IMG/VR virus record: IMGVR_UViG_3300006790_000094
Coordinates: 1 to 27,589 of that record
DNA length: 27,589 bases
Reading direction: 5' to 3' (one strand)
From: a virus
Shown here: positions 6,161-13,416 of the stretch, in pieces
Layout of the letters: each line of letters begins with the position of its first letter
How positions within the stretch are numbered: position 1 is the stretch's first letter
Program-made: the position numbers and the translations under genes
The notes under the pieces: model-generated
The model's input: only the letters and a program-made list of their open reading frames with translations
Told to the model about the DNA's origin: nothing
The model's database searches: none

Positions 6161-7744
6161 ATGTCTTTTTCCTTGACAAAGGAAGATATTCTAAAAGAGA
6201 TTGTTAAGTCGGGTAAGGATCCGGTTTATTTTATTAACAATTACGCTAGGATATCACACCCTATGAAAGGTTTAATTCCTTTTAAAACTTACGATTTTCA
6301 AACTGATCTCATACAAGACTTTAATGACTATCGTTTTAATGTTATCTTAAAAGCTAGACAGCTAGGTATATCAACAATTACTGCGGCATATGTTGCCTGG
6401 ATGATGCTTTTTCATCGTGATAAAAACGTATTAGTTATCGCAACTAAGTTTGGTACAGCTGCAAATTTAGTTAAGAAAGTTAAAGCGATACACAAGCATT
6501 TACCAAAATGGATGAAGATAGCCAACATTTCAATTGACAATAGGACTTCTTTTGAGCTTTCAAATGGCTCACAAATTAAAGCTTCGTCTACATCATCAGA
6601 TGCTGGTCGTTCTGAAGCATTGTCGTTGCTGGTTATAGACGAGGCTGCTCACGTTGATGGGTTAGAGGAGCTATGGACCGGCCTATACCCTACACTTTCT
6701 ACTGGTGGTCGCTGTATTGCTCTTTCCACACCAAATGGTGTTGGTAATTGGTTTCATCAGACCTGCATGGACGCAGAAATTAGCAATAATGATTTTCACA
6801 TGACAACTCTACCATGGGATGTACATCCTGATAGAGACCAAGAGTGGTTTGAGAAAGAAACTAAAAATATGTCAAGAAGGCAAATCGCTCAAGAGCTAGA
6901 GTGCAACTTTAATATGTCTGGAGAGACTGTTTTTCATCCAGAAGATATGGAGTTGATACAAGCTAATTTATGTGATCCTAAGTACAAAACAGGGTTTGAT
7001 AGAAATTTATGGATCTGGGAAGAATATAAGCCCGACAGTACATATTTTATAACTGCAGACGTTGCCCGAGGCGACGGCGAAGACTACTCGACTTTCTTAA
7101 TATTCAAAATTGAAACTAGTGAGATTGTAGCAGAGTATCAAGGCAAGGCAGCTCCAGATTTGTTTGCAAATATACTATTTCAGACTGGCGTAGAGTATGG
7201 TAAATCATTAATAGTGGTAGAAAACAATTCTGTTGGCTGGGCTGTCTTAAGTAAACTACAAGAAGCAGGATATCCCAACATATACTACTCAAAAAAGTCT
7301 ACACATGAGCAAGTTGAATCTTATTTAGCTGAATCATCTGGCGTAGTTCCAGGTTTTTCAACTACAATGAAAACTAGACCATTGATAGTAGCTAAATTTG
7401 AAGAGTTTGTCAGAAATAAACTAATTAACATAAAGTCTAAGCGTTTATTCAACGAAATGAAGACATTTGTTTGGCATAATGGGAAACCGCAAGCTATGAA
7501 AAAACACAATGATGATTTAATTATGGCTTGTGCTATTTGCTGTTGGATTAGAGATACGGTATATGCCTCTAATCAAAGATCTGCAGATTACCAGAAGGCG
7601 TTTTTATCTTCAATGGCTACATCGAATAAATCATTGAACACTTCTATACCAGGTATGATAGCATATGAGAAGCTGCAGCGCGACCAAAAATTTGAAAAAG
7701 ATTTACAACAACATAAAGACTTTTTGTGGTTGCTTAAGGGGTAA
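6161..7744 (+). CDS. 17: Terminase large subunit (gp17-like DNA packaging motor)
   Basis: This 527-aa protein (T4 gp17 is 610) drives DNA into the prohead with its N-terminal ATPase and cuts concatemers with its C-terminal nuclease. The ATPase has a Walker A-like loop KARQLGIST at 64-72, Walker B LLVIDEAAH (D160, E161) and coupling motif ALSTPNG at 187-193. The RNase H-like nuclease has D300 in ITADVARGDGEDYS, E354 in VVENNS and D451/D452 in KHNDDLIMA, equivalent to the T4 acidic triad. The Walker A loop lacks lysine at the usual GK(S/T) position but has K64 at its start, a known variation in phage terminases. Only 3 bases separate it from the portal gene, so packaging motor and docking ring are co-expressed. 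Confidence 0.95.
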   Translation: MSFSLTKEDILKEIVKSGKDPVYFINNYARISHPMKGLIPFKTYDFQTDLIQDFNDYRFNVILKARQLGISTITAAYVAWMMLFHRDKNVLVIATKFGTAANLVKKVKAIHKHLPKWMKIANISIDNRTSFELSNGSQIKASSTSSDAGRSEALSLLVIDEAAHVDGLEELWTGLYPTLSTGGRCIALSTPNGVGNWFHQTCMDAEISNNDFHMTTLPWDVHPDRDQEWFEKETKNMSRRQIAQELECNFNMSGETVFHPEDMELIQANLCDPKYKTGFDRNLWIWEEYKPDSTYFITADVARGDGEDYSTFLIFKIETSEIVAEYQGKAAPDLFANILFQTGVEYGKSLIVVENNSVGWAVLSKLQEAGYPNIYYSKKSTHEQVESYLAESSGVVPGFSTTMKTRPLIVAKFEEFVRNKLINIKSKRLFNEMKTFVWHNGKPQAMKKHNDDLIMACAICCWIRDTVYASNQRSADYQKAFLSSMATSNKSLNTSIPGMIAYEKLQRDQKFEKDLQQHKDFLWLLKG

Positions 7745-7747
7745 AAA

Positions 7748-9721
7748 ATGGCGAGAACTATAAATAAAAAAAATGACAGAAATCCTAATAGTCCGCTTTT
7801 TAAGCAATTAACAAAGCTACTTTCAGGTCCTTTGGTAAAATACAGGCGCCAGGATACGCGCCAGCTTAAAAGACGCTATCTAGATAAGTATAAAACTCGC
7901 TTTAGATCTGCCTCAGGTCAAGAGTTTAAAAAATCTCAGTATAGCGAGGTATATGGCGCCCTACAAACTGATTATTATGCCAACCAAAATCGAATGGATC
8001 GCTATGTTGACTTTGATCAAATGGAGTATACACCTGAGATTGCCTCAGCGCTAGACATATACGCTGATGAGATGACAACCTCGTCTGTATACCGAGATAT
8101 ATTAAACATCTCGTGCAGCAATCAAGAAATAAAAGCTGTCTTAGAGACACTTTTTTATAATATTTTAAATATTCAGTTCAATCTATACGGCTGGGCTCGA
8201 TCAATGTGCAAGTATGGTGATTACTTTGTCTATTTGGATATTGAGCAGGATGAAGGTGTTAAGAATGCAATTGGATTACCAGCAAATGAGCTTGAGAGAC
8301 TAGAAGGCGAAGACGAGAATAATCCAAATTACATACAGTATCAATGGAATTCAGCCGGAATAACTCTAGAAAACTGGCAGGTTGGACATTTTAGAGTTTT
8401 AGGTAATGATAAGTTTGCACCATATGGTACTTCAATTCTTGAGCCTGCTAGAAGAATTTGGCGCCAGCTTACGCTCCTTGAAGACGCTGTAATGGCATAT
8501 AGAATTGTTCGTTCACCCGAACGTCGTGTTTTTAAGATTGATGTTGGTAATATCCCTCCCGAAGATGTTGAACAATACATGCAAAAAGTCATGACTCAGA
8601 TGAAAAGAAATCAAATTGTAGATGTTAATACAGGCCGCGTTGATTTGAGATATAATCCTTTGAGTATTGAAGAAGACTACTACATACCAGTTCGTGGCAC
8701 TCAGTCAGGTACAGAAATTACAACTGTTGGCGGCGGCAAATATACTGGCGATATCGAAGACGTAAAATACTTAAGAGATAAATTATTTAGTGCACTTAAA
8801 ATACCAATGTCTTATTTGTCACGTGGCGATGGAGCTGATGAAGATAAGGCAACTTTGGCACAAAAAGACATTCGTTTTGCTAGAACTATTCAAAGGCTAC
8901 AAAGGTCTCTGACGTCAGAGCTTGAAAAAATGGCTGTTATTCATTTATTTACAATGGGTTACCGCGGTAATGATTTACTTTCATTTAAGTTATCTCTCAA
9001 TAATCCATCAAAATTGGCTGAAATACAAGAATTAGAGCATTGGAAAGCACGTTTTGAGGCAGCTGATGGTGCATCTCAAGGTTACTTCAGCCGTCGATGG
9101 GTCGCGAAAAATATTCTAGATATCAGTGAAGAAGAATTTGATAGAATGCAAGTCGAGATGTTCTATGACAGAAAACATGACTTTGCACTAGAGCAAGTCG
9201 GAGAAGCGATGGCTGGCGAAGCAGGCGCAGCCGGCGGCTTGGGTGATTTAGGCGGGGATCCTGCTGGAGATTTAGGAGGCGATTTAGGTGTACCACCTGA
9301 TACGCCTGATCTAGATGCTCCTGGTGGAGAAGATGCCCCGACCACTCCAGGCGGAGATACACCAGCCACTCCAGAAGAAGCCGGCCCTCTATTAGCCGCC
9401 CCCGGCGCCGCACCTCCAGCCAAAAGAGACGTTGATGAATATGGCCGATCTTACTCGGAAAACAAAGGCAAAAGGTACTATCATAAAAATAGGGATGATA
9501 GAAATGGCAGAAGATTAGCAATTCATGGGCTTGCAGGCCTATCTAAGAAAGATTCGCATGCGGGCAAAAGAGAGCTTGATGGCTTAACAAAGTTTTCTTA
9601 TAGTTTTTCTGAAAATTTAAAACCTAATTACTACGATGAGGAAGAGAAAAAACTTCTAAACGAAAATAATGAGATTAAAAAACTAATACAGTCCCTGGAG
9701 ACATCAAAAAATGAAGTTTAG
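7748..9721 (+). CDS. 20: Portal vertex protein (gp20-like) with long acidic Gly/Pro-rich tail
   Basis: This 657-aa protein (T4 gp20 is 524) forms the dodecameric ring through which DNA enters and to which the neck attaches. The conserved core runs to about residue 480. It includes DRYVDFDQMEYTPEIASALD near the N-terminus, the segment around YGDYFVYLD, and GGGKYTGDIEDVKYLRDKLF before the helix containing KIPMSYL, all typical of the gp20 family. Residues from about 485 to 557 are a low-complexity stretch of G, A, D and P (for example GLGDLGGDPAGDLGGDLG). About 100 charged residues with DEYGRSYSENKGKRYY and a helical end follow. The extension may be flexible or removed during maturation. The following gene starts within its last 11 bases. 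Confidence 0.93.
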   Translation: MARTINKKNDRNPNSPLFKQLTKLLSGPLVKYRRQDTRQLKRRYLDKYKTRFRSASGQEFKKSQYSEVYGALQTDYYANQNRMDRYVDFDQMEYTPEIASALDIYADEMTTSSVYRDILNISCSNQEIKAVLETLFYNILNIQFNLYGWARSMCKYGDYFVYLDIEQDEGVKNAIGLPANELERLEGEDENNPNYIQYQWNSAGITLENWQVGHFRVLGNDKFAPYGTSILEPARRIWRQLTLLEDAVMAYRIVRSPERRVFKIDVGNIPPEDVEQYMQKVMTQMKRNQIVDVNTGRVDLRYNPLSIEEDYYIPVRGTQSGTEITTVGGGKYTGDIEDVKYLRDKLFSALKIPMSYLSRGDGADEDKATLAQKDIRFARTIQRLQRSLTSELEKMAVIHLFTMGYRGNDLLSFKLSLNNPSKLAEIQELEHWKARFEAADGASQGYFSRRWVAKNILDISEEEFDRMQVEMFYDRKHDFALEQVGEAMAGEAGAAGGLGDLGGDPAGDLGGDLGVPPDTPDLDAPGGEDAPTTPGGDTPATPEEAGPLLAAPGAAPPAKRDVDEYGRSYSENKGKRYYHKNRDDRNGRRLAIHGLAGLSKKDSHAGKRELDGLTKFSYSFSENLKPNYYDEEEKKLLNENNEIKKLIQSLETSKNEV

Positions 9722-10508
9722 TCATAATAAAAAAAGAAATACAGCTTTTATATATGAAACTCTTTTAATGGAGTACTCAAAAGCTTCTATAAATGAAGAA
9801 GAGCAGAAGAAAAATAATATATTATCTATTTTAAAAGAATATTTTTCTAAAGCTAAAATCCTTAAACAAGATTTAGAGATTTATAAAGCTTTTGAAAAAA
9901 CAGATGATTTAGATAAAGAATTAATTACTAGGATGATTGGAGAGGCAAAGCTTCAATTTAATTCACTAGACAGAGAACAAATATTTGAGACACAAACAAA
10001 ATTAATCAACACGATCAATAAAAGTCTATCACCAAATGTCTGGACAAACTTTGTACCAAATTATAAAAAACTAGCTACGATCAATCAAGCTTTAAACAAA
10101 ACCTTAAATCCTAAAAAACAAGTGATTATTGAAAAAAAGTTAGTTAATATGCTTAGTAAAATTGAGCAAGAAAAGAAGCCATTTCCAAATGTTAACAACC
10201 TAGCTTTAAAGACCTTTGTAGAGAAATTTAATGATCAATATGGTGATAAATTGAATGAACAACAGAAAAAGTTATTATCTCACTATATTACTTCTTCAGA
10301 TGACGATACGGATTTTAAATTATATTTCTATGAAGAAGTCAGCAGGCTTAAGCAGACAATACAAGAAAAAATTAATAATAGCGACAAGAACTTATCTAGC
10401 AAGTTGCAATTAATTTATGAAAAAGTTGACGACTATAACAAAAGAAAATTAGATACAGATCTAATGACTGAAGTACTTAGAATACAGTCTTTAATTGAGG
10501 AAATATAA
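9711..10508 (+). CDS. Helical protein after the portal, function unknown
   Basis: This 265-aa protein is rich in K, E and N and predicted to be almost wholly helical, beginning MKFSHNKKRNTAFIYETLLM. It has no membrane span, cysteine cluster or catalytic motif I can recognise. Its start overlaps the portal gene by 11 bases with GGAG upstream, and the next gene follows after 3 bases, so it belongs to the packaging and prohead operon. T4 has its small prohead-core genes 67 and 68 between genes 20 and 21, and this protein sits in the same interval. It is larger than either (80 and 141 aa) and no homology is visible, so a core or scaffold role is only positional inference. Confidence 0.65.
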   Translation: MKFSHNKKRNTAFIYETLLMEYSKASINEEEQKKNNILSILKEYFSKAKILKQDLEIYKAFEKTDDLDKELITRMIGEAKLQFNSLDREQIFETQTKLINTINKSLSPNVWTNFVPNYKKLATINQALNKTLNPKKQVIIEKKLVNMLSKIEQEKKPFPNVNNLALKTFVEKFNDQYGDKLNEQQKKLLSHYITSSDDDTDFKLYFYEEVSRLKQTIQEKINNSDKNLSSKLQLIYEKVDDYNKRKLDTDLMTEVLRIQSLIEEI

Positions 10509-10511
10509 TTT

Positions 10512-11039
10512 ATGGCTCTTAAATTAAAAATAACAATTGATAATCGCGTCATTGAAAAGATACTTCTCAATGCTAGAAAGACAATAGATGGCAATATTAT
10601 TGTTCGCGATCATCCTGATATTGATATTTTTATTATATCTGGCAAAAATAAAGTTGTATGTATGCCGAAAGAGCAAATGGATGATGAAGTTTATGATGCT
10701 CAAAAGAGATTATTTAAGCATTTAACACAAAAAGGTGTTATTGATATTAATTCTATTCAAGCCGGCAATACATTTATGTCCATGGAAGGAGCAATACCCA
10801 AAGCTGATAGTGGTGATCCCATTCAATTTGTTCTTTTTGCTATTTCAGACTTTTGTGACCAAGAGCAGCCTTTCTACGACGATTTAAAAGACTTTGAAAA
10901 AGAGATGGAAAAGCAGCTACTTGAGCCAGAGCCGGATGAGCATACTGAATTTGATCCAGAGAAGTACCATTCCGATGTTAAAGGCTCTCTACCACCTAGG
11001 TTTGCTAGCTATGGCATTAATAGCATATATAGAATATAG
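10512..11039 (+). CDS. Protein of unknown function in the portal-protease interval
   Basis: This 175-aa protein has a good ribosome site (GAGGAAA) about 10 bases before its ATG. The N-terminal half looks like a small alpha/beta fold (ALKLKITIDNRVIEKILLNA, then DIDIFIISGKNKVVCMP). The second half is acidic (YDDLKDFEKEMEKQLLEPEP) and ends PRFASYGINSIYRI. There is no signal peptide, membrane span or known motif. Its place between the portal and prohead protease genes suggests a structural or prohead-assembly protein. I do not recognise a family. Confidence 0.65.
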   Translation: MALKLKITIDNRVIEKILLNARKTIDGNIIVRDHPDIDIFIISGKNKVVCMPKEQMDDEVYDAQKRLFKHLTQKGVIDINSIQAGNTFMSMEGAIPKADSGDPIQFVLFAISDFCDQEQPFYDDLKDFEKEMEKQLLEPEPDEHTEFDPEKYHSDVKGSLPPRFASYGINSIYRI

Positions 11040-11046
11040 GTGATTG

Positions 11047-11355
11047 ATGGGATTAATATATTTTATTTTATGTGCATATGGATTAACGTACATTTTAGTT
11101 TACGGATCTATATTTAACTCAATAAGGCCGAAAGAAGGCAAACTAGGTGAGCTTTTTCACTGTCCTCTATGTACAGGCTTCTGGGCAGGCGTTTTTTTGT
11201 GGAGTATCAATTGTTTTACAGAACTATTTACCTATGATTACAATATAATAAACGCTTTGCTTTTGGGATGTTTGTCTGCCGGGACAAGTTATTTCTTAAG
11301 TTCAATATTAGACGATTTCGGCTTAAAATTTAGAAATACACAAGGGGGTGATTAA
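11047..11355 (+). CDS. Small inner-membrane protein with CPLCTGFWAG motif
   Basis: The start is taken at ATG 11047, with AGGTGAT just upstream. A TTG three bases earlier is possible but less likely. The 102-aa product has a hydrophobic N-terminal segment (about residues 2-22), then FHCPLCTGFWAGVFLW leading into a second segment, and a third near residues 67-88 (IINALLLGCLSAGTSYFLSS). The CPxCxGFW pattern just before a membrane helix resembles that of small DUF1360-like membrane proteins, though this assignment is from memory of the pattern. A membrane protein inside a head-assembly operon is notable because T4 proheads assemble on the inner membrane. Any such link is inference. Confidence 0.6.
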   Translation: MGLIYFILCAYGLTYILVYGSIFNSIRPKEGKLGELFHCPLCTGFWAGVFLWSINCFTELFTYDYNIINALLLGCLSAGTSYFLSSILDDFGLKFRNTQGGD

Positions 11356-11357
11356 TA

Positions 11358-11423
11358 ATGAAACGGCGCAATATTGCAGAAGTAAGGCGTTGCTGTAACG
11401 GTAGCGAATTCGTGCAGGGGTAA
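11358..11423 (+). CDS. Possible 21-aa leader peptide or microprotein
   Basis: An ATG two bases after the previous stop opens a 21-codon frame (MKRRNIAEVRRCCNGSEFVQ plus a final G) with AGGGGGTG about 7 bases upstream. Its stop codon lies in the loop of the hairpin at 11414-11430, just ahead of the next gene's ribosome site. It may be a leader whose translation affects the hairpin, or chance. Nothing else supports it. Confidence 0.3.
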   Translation: MKRRNIAEVRRCCNGSEFVQG

Positions 11424-11430
11424 GCCCTGC
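11414..11430 (+). promoter_or_regulatory. Stable hairpin before the ribosome site of the 35-aa gene
   Basis: A perfect 6-bp stem GCAGGG/CCCTGC closes a 5-base loop (GTAAG). The Shine-Dalgarno GAGG for the 35-aa gene begins 3 bases downstream at 11433. No T-run follows, so it is not a terminator. It could control translation or RNA processing ahead of the small gene and the prohead protease. Confidence 0.45.
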
Positions 11431-11442
11431 TTGAGGAAAAAA

Positions 11443-11550
11443 ATGAAGAAAGAAAGCACAAAACCATCTCCTGCTTCATATGTTTGGGGTGTAAAAAACC
11501 CAAAAAAAGTTGCAAACAAATATAATGGATATGGGGTGGTTAAAAAATAA
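11443..11550 (+). CDS. 35-aa basic microprotein upstream of the prohead protease
   Basis: The ATG at 11443 has GAGG with 6 bases of spacing, and the stop TAA shares its last A with the prohead protease start (TAATG), so the two are probably translationally coupled. The product (MKKESTKPSPASYVWGVKNP, then KKVANKYNGYGVVKK) is basic, with tyrosine and glycine near the end. There is no membrane span or cysteine. T4 places small prohead-core proteins just before gene 21, which makes a core or assembly peptide possible. I cannot recognise homology. Ribosome site and coupling support translation better than length alone would. Confidence 0.55.
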   Translation: MKKESTKPSPASYVWGVKNPKKVANKYNGYGVVKK

Positions 11551-12182
11551 TGTCGAAGCAGCTCTTACAAGAATATTTTGAGTTATGCCCTGAGGGTAGG
11601 TGCCCTGTCCATGCTCTAAACGAATCTGAAAAAAGAAACGTTATGGATGGAGCAGTCTATCTTGTTGGTATTGTACAGAAAGCTGGCACAAAAAATGGTA
11701 ATGGTCGAGTTTACCGTCGCGAGACTTTAGAGAGGGAAGTTAAAAACTATCAAAGAGCGATAGAGGAGCGTAGGTCTTTAGGCGAGTTAGACCATCCAGA
11801 CGATTCTGTTGTTAACTTAAAGAACTGCTCTCATTTAATAACTAAATTGTGGTGGCAGGGCGACGACGTTATGGGAAAAATTGAAGTGCTTGATACACCT
11901 TCAGGAAAAATTTTAAAAGATTTAGTAAAAGCTAATGTCAAGTTAGGTATTTCTTCTAGAGGGCTGGGCTCCGTTAAGCAAGAAAAAGATAAAACAATTG
12001 TTGAAGATGATTTTCAGCTAATTTGCTTTGATATGGTTTCTGAACCTTCTACTCCGGGTGCCTACGTGTCACCAGCAAGAGCAAAAACTCCTATCAATAT
12101 GGATCCTCAAATAAATGTTTATTTAAATGAGTCTAAGGATTCCAAAATTGATAATTTAATAGATTCAATACTAAGAGATTAA
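11550..12182 (+). CDS. 21: Prohead maturation protease (gp21-like)
   Basis: This 210-aa protein (T4 gp21 is 212) is the serine protease inside the prohead that cuts the scaffold and capsid proteins after assembly. Visible family features are NGNGRVYRRETLEREV near residue 50, the catalytic histidine H82 in GELDHPDDS, and the catalytic serine in GISSRGLGS (residues 133-141). FDMVSEPSTPGAYV follows at 160-173. The N-terminus carries an unusual CPEGRCPVH with two cysteines. It overlaps the 35-aa gene by one base and is followed after one base by the next gene. Its likely substrates, gp22 and gp23, are encoded 3.5-5 kb downstream. Confidence 0.93.
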   Translation: MSKQLLQEYFELCPEGRCPVHALNESEKRNVMDGAVYLVGIVQKAGTKNGNGRVYRRETLEREVKNYQRAIEERRSLGELDHPDDSVVNLKNCSHLITKLWWQGDDVMGKIEVLDTPSGKILKDLVKANVKLGISSRGLGSVKQEKDKTIVEDDFQLICFDMVSEPSTPGAYVSPARAKTPINMDPQINVYLNESKDSKIDNLIDSILRD

Positions 12183-12183
12183 T

Positions 12184-12573
12184 ATGAAAGCAAATGAGTT
12201 TAAAAAATTAATAAAGCCAATAATAAAACAAACTATAAAAGAAGTTCTTTTAGAAGAGGGTGTTTTATCTAACATTGTTTCTGAGGTTGCCATAGGCTTG
12301 CAGAATCAAAGAGTTGTAACAGAAGGCGTTACAGTCACAAAAAATACTGAAGACTTAGAAGCAAAAGCTGAGCGTTTGGAGCAACAAAGGCAAGAAAAAA
12401 TTAAAAAGCTAAATGAATCTTCCAAGCTGGGAGGAGTTTTCACAGGCACCACACCGTTAGCTGAGTCTTCAGGGCAAGGCCCCTTAGCTGGTACCAGTCC
12501 TACAGATGCTGGTGTAGATATTACTGCAATTCAACAAATTGCAAATGGCAAATGGAAACATTTAATTAAATAG
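12184..12573 (+). CDS. Small helical protein between protease and bS21, function unknown
   Basis: This 129-aa protein starts one base after the gp21 stop. The first 80 residues form helices (MKANEFKKLIKPIIKQTIKE, then VLLEEGVLSNIVSEV and a charged coiled coil to about 77). The last 50 are G/S/T-rich and flexible (GGVFTGTTPLAESSGQGPLA), ending ITAIQQIANGKWKHLIK. The layout of helix, linker and short terminal helix, and the place next to the prohead protease, fit an internal head or prohead-core protein. I do not recognise a family. A tail peptide on a scaffold is one reading, not shown by the sequence. Confidence 0.6.
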   Translation: MKANEFKKLIKPIIKQTIKEVLLEEGVLSNIVSEVAIGLQNQRVVTEGVTVTKNTEDLEAKAERLEQQRQEKIKKLNESSKLGGVFTGTTPLAESSGQGPLAGTSPTDAGVDITAIQQIANGKWKHLIK

Positions 12574-12581
12574 GAAATACA

Positions 12582-12818
12582 ATGTCCAAGCAAAGAGCAG
12601 TTAATGTTAAAGTACATATTAGAGAGACAAAAGGCGACATAACCCGCCTAATAAAGAAATTTATGAAAAAGGTTAAAAAAGAAAGGGTGTTAGACGACTA
12701 TTTAGATAGAAGATTTTTTGAGAAACCTTCGTCTAAAAGAAGAAAAGAAAGAATCAAAAAGAAAAGAAATGCCCAAAAAGCACAGCAAGAAAGAAACAAA
12801 AAACTAGATATAAAGTAG
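12582..12818 (+). CDS. rpsU: Ribosomal protein bS21 homologue
   Basis: This 78-aa basic protein (bacterial bS21 is about 70) follows a clear AGGAAA ribosome site. The bS21 pattern is visible in order: a beta start VNVKVHIRETKGDITRLIK, the helix KKFMKKVKKERVLDDYL, the hallmark RRFFEKPSSKRRKERIKK and a basic tail to the end. In bacteria bS21 sits on the small ribosomal subunit near the anti-Shine-Dalgarno end of 16S rRNA and affects translation initiation. Phage copies are known, notably in SAR11 phages, and may replace the host protein. Here it is inserted in the head-gene operon between the protease and virion genes, so it would be made with late genes if the operon is late. Confidence 0.9.
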   Translation: MSKQRAVNVKVHIRETKGDITRLIKKFMKKVKKERVLDDYLDRRFFEKPSSKRRKERIKKKRNAQKAQQERNKKLDIK

Positions 12819-12828
12819 GAGAATAAAA

Positions 12829-13401
12829 ATGGCAGTAGACGCAAAAACAGGACAGCCAATATTTGGTGGCTCACATGGTGTAGGATTAAGTCATGTTGGC
12901 TCTTACCAATCTGCTGGAACACCTTTTTTAACTGCATCAACTTTGGGCGCAGAAGCGAACAAAGGATCAGTACAGAGAATCGAATTTCCTCGCGTTGCAA
13001 AATCTGTAACAGTGCAGGTTGTTCCACACAGTCTCCTCGGTGGAGCTACTGTAGCCAGTGATCCAATTGTTGTTTCTTTCGGAGAATCTCGCGAATCAGA
13101 TGGAACATTAAGAGTTGGCGAGAATGTATATTTAACAAATGGCACTAATGCTCCGATGCAATATTTAAATAAGCATGGGTTTACGCTGCAATTAGTTAGC
13201 GGCTCAACTGATGGTGTATTATATGGCGAAAGCGTCACTCTTGGGGCGCGCACTGATCATGTTAATATATCAGTCAATGGTTTCGGCGGCGCCGTCGCCA
13301 GCGGGTCGTTTCAGATATATGCTGAACTAACAAATATTTTAGCAGAGAGAATGCCTGATAATTACATCAGTGGCTCAGGCATTAACGTTTCTGCTGGTTA
13401 A
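12829..13401 (+). CDS. Beta-rich virion-like protein, function unknown
   Basis: This 190-aa protein has a strong ribosome site (TAGGAG) and a composition typical of phage structural proteins: rich in G, S, T and V, few charges, alternating hydrophobic residues. Recognisable stretches are PIFGGSHGVGLSHVGSYQSA at the N-terminus and VTLGARTDHVNISVNGFGGA near the end. There is no signal peptide or catalytic motif. It lies between bS21 and the fibre gene, 15 bases before the latter, so it may decorate the head or attach the fibre. I have an impression of similar proteins in marine T4-like phages but cannot name one. Confidence 0.65.
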   Translation: MAVDAKTGQPIFGGSHGVGLSHVGSYQSAGTPFLTASTLGAEANKGSVQRIEFPRVAKSVTVQVVPHSLLGGATVASDPIVVSFGESRESDGTLRVGENVYLTNGTNAPMQYLNKHGFTLQLVSGSTDGVLYGESVTLGARTDHVNISVNGFGGAVASGSFQIYAELTNILAERMPDNYISGSGINVSAG

Positions 13402-13416
13402 TGAAGGAGTATATAC

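Noticed and set aside
7759-7766. TATAAATA, a perfect T4 late promoter box on the + strand
   Set aside because: It lies inside the first codons of the portal gene with no gene start just downstream; probably coding coincidence in AT-rich sequence.
9163-9521. Antisense frames opposite the portal tail
   Set aside because: Composition mirrors the G/A/D/P-rich coding strand and there is no ribosome site; shadow frames.
11380-11440. A tRNA-like look around GCTGTAACGGTAGC and the following hairpin
   Set aside because: No acceptor stem, no T-arm and no proper anticodon arm; only two short stems.
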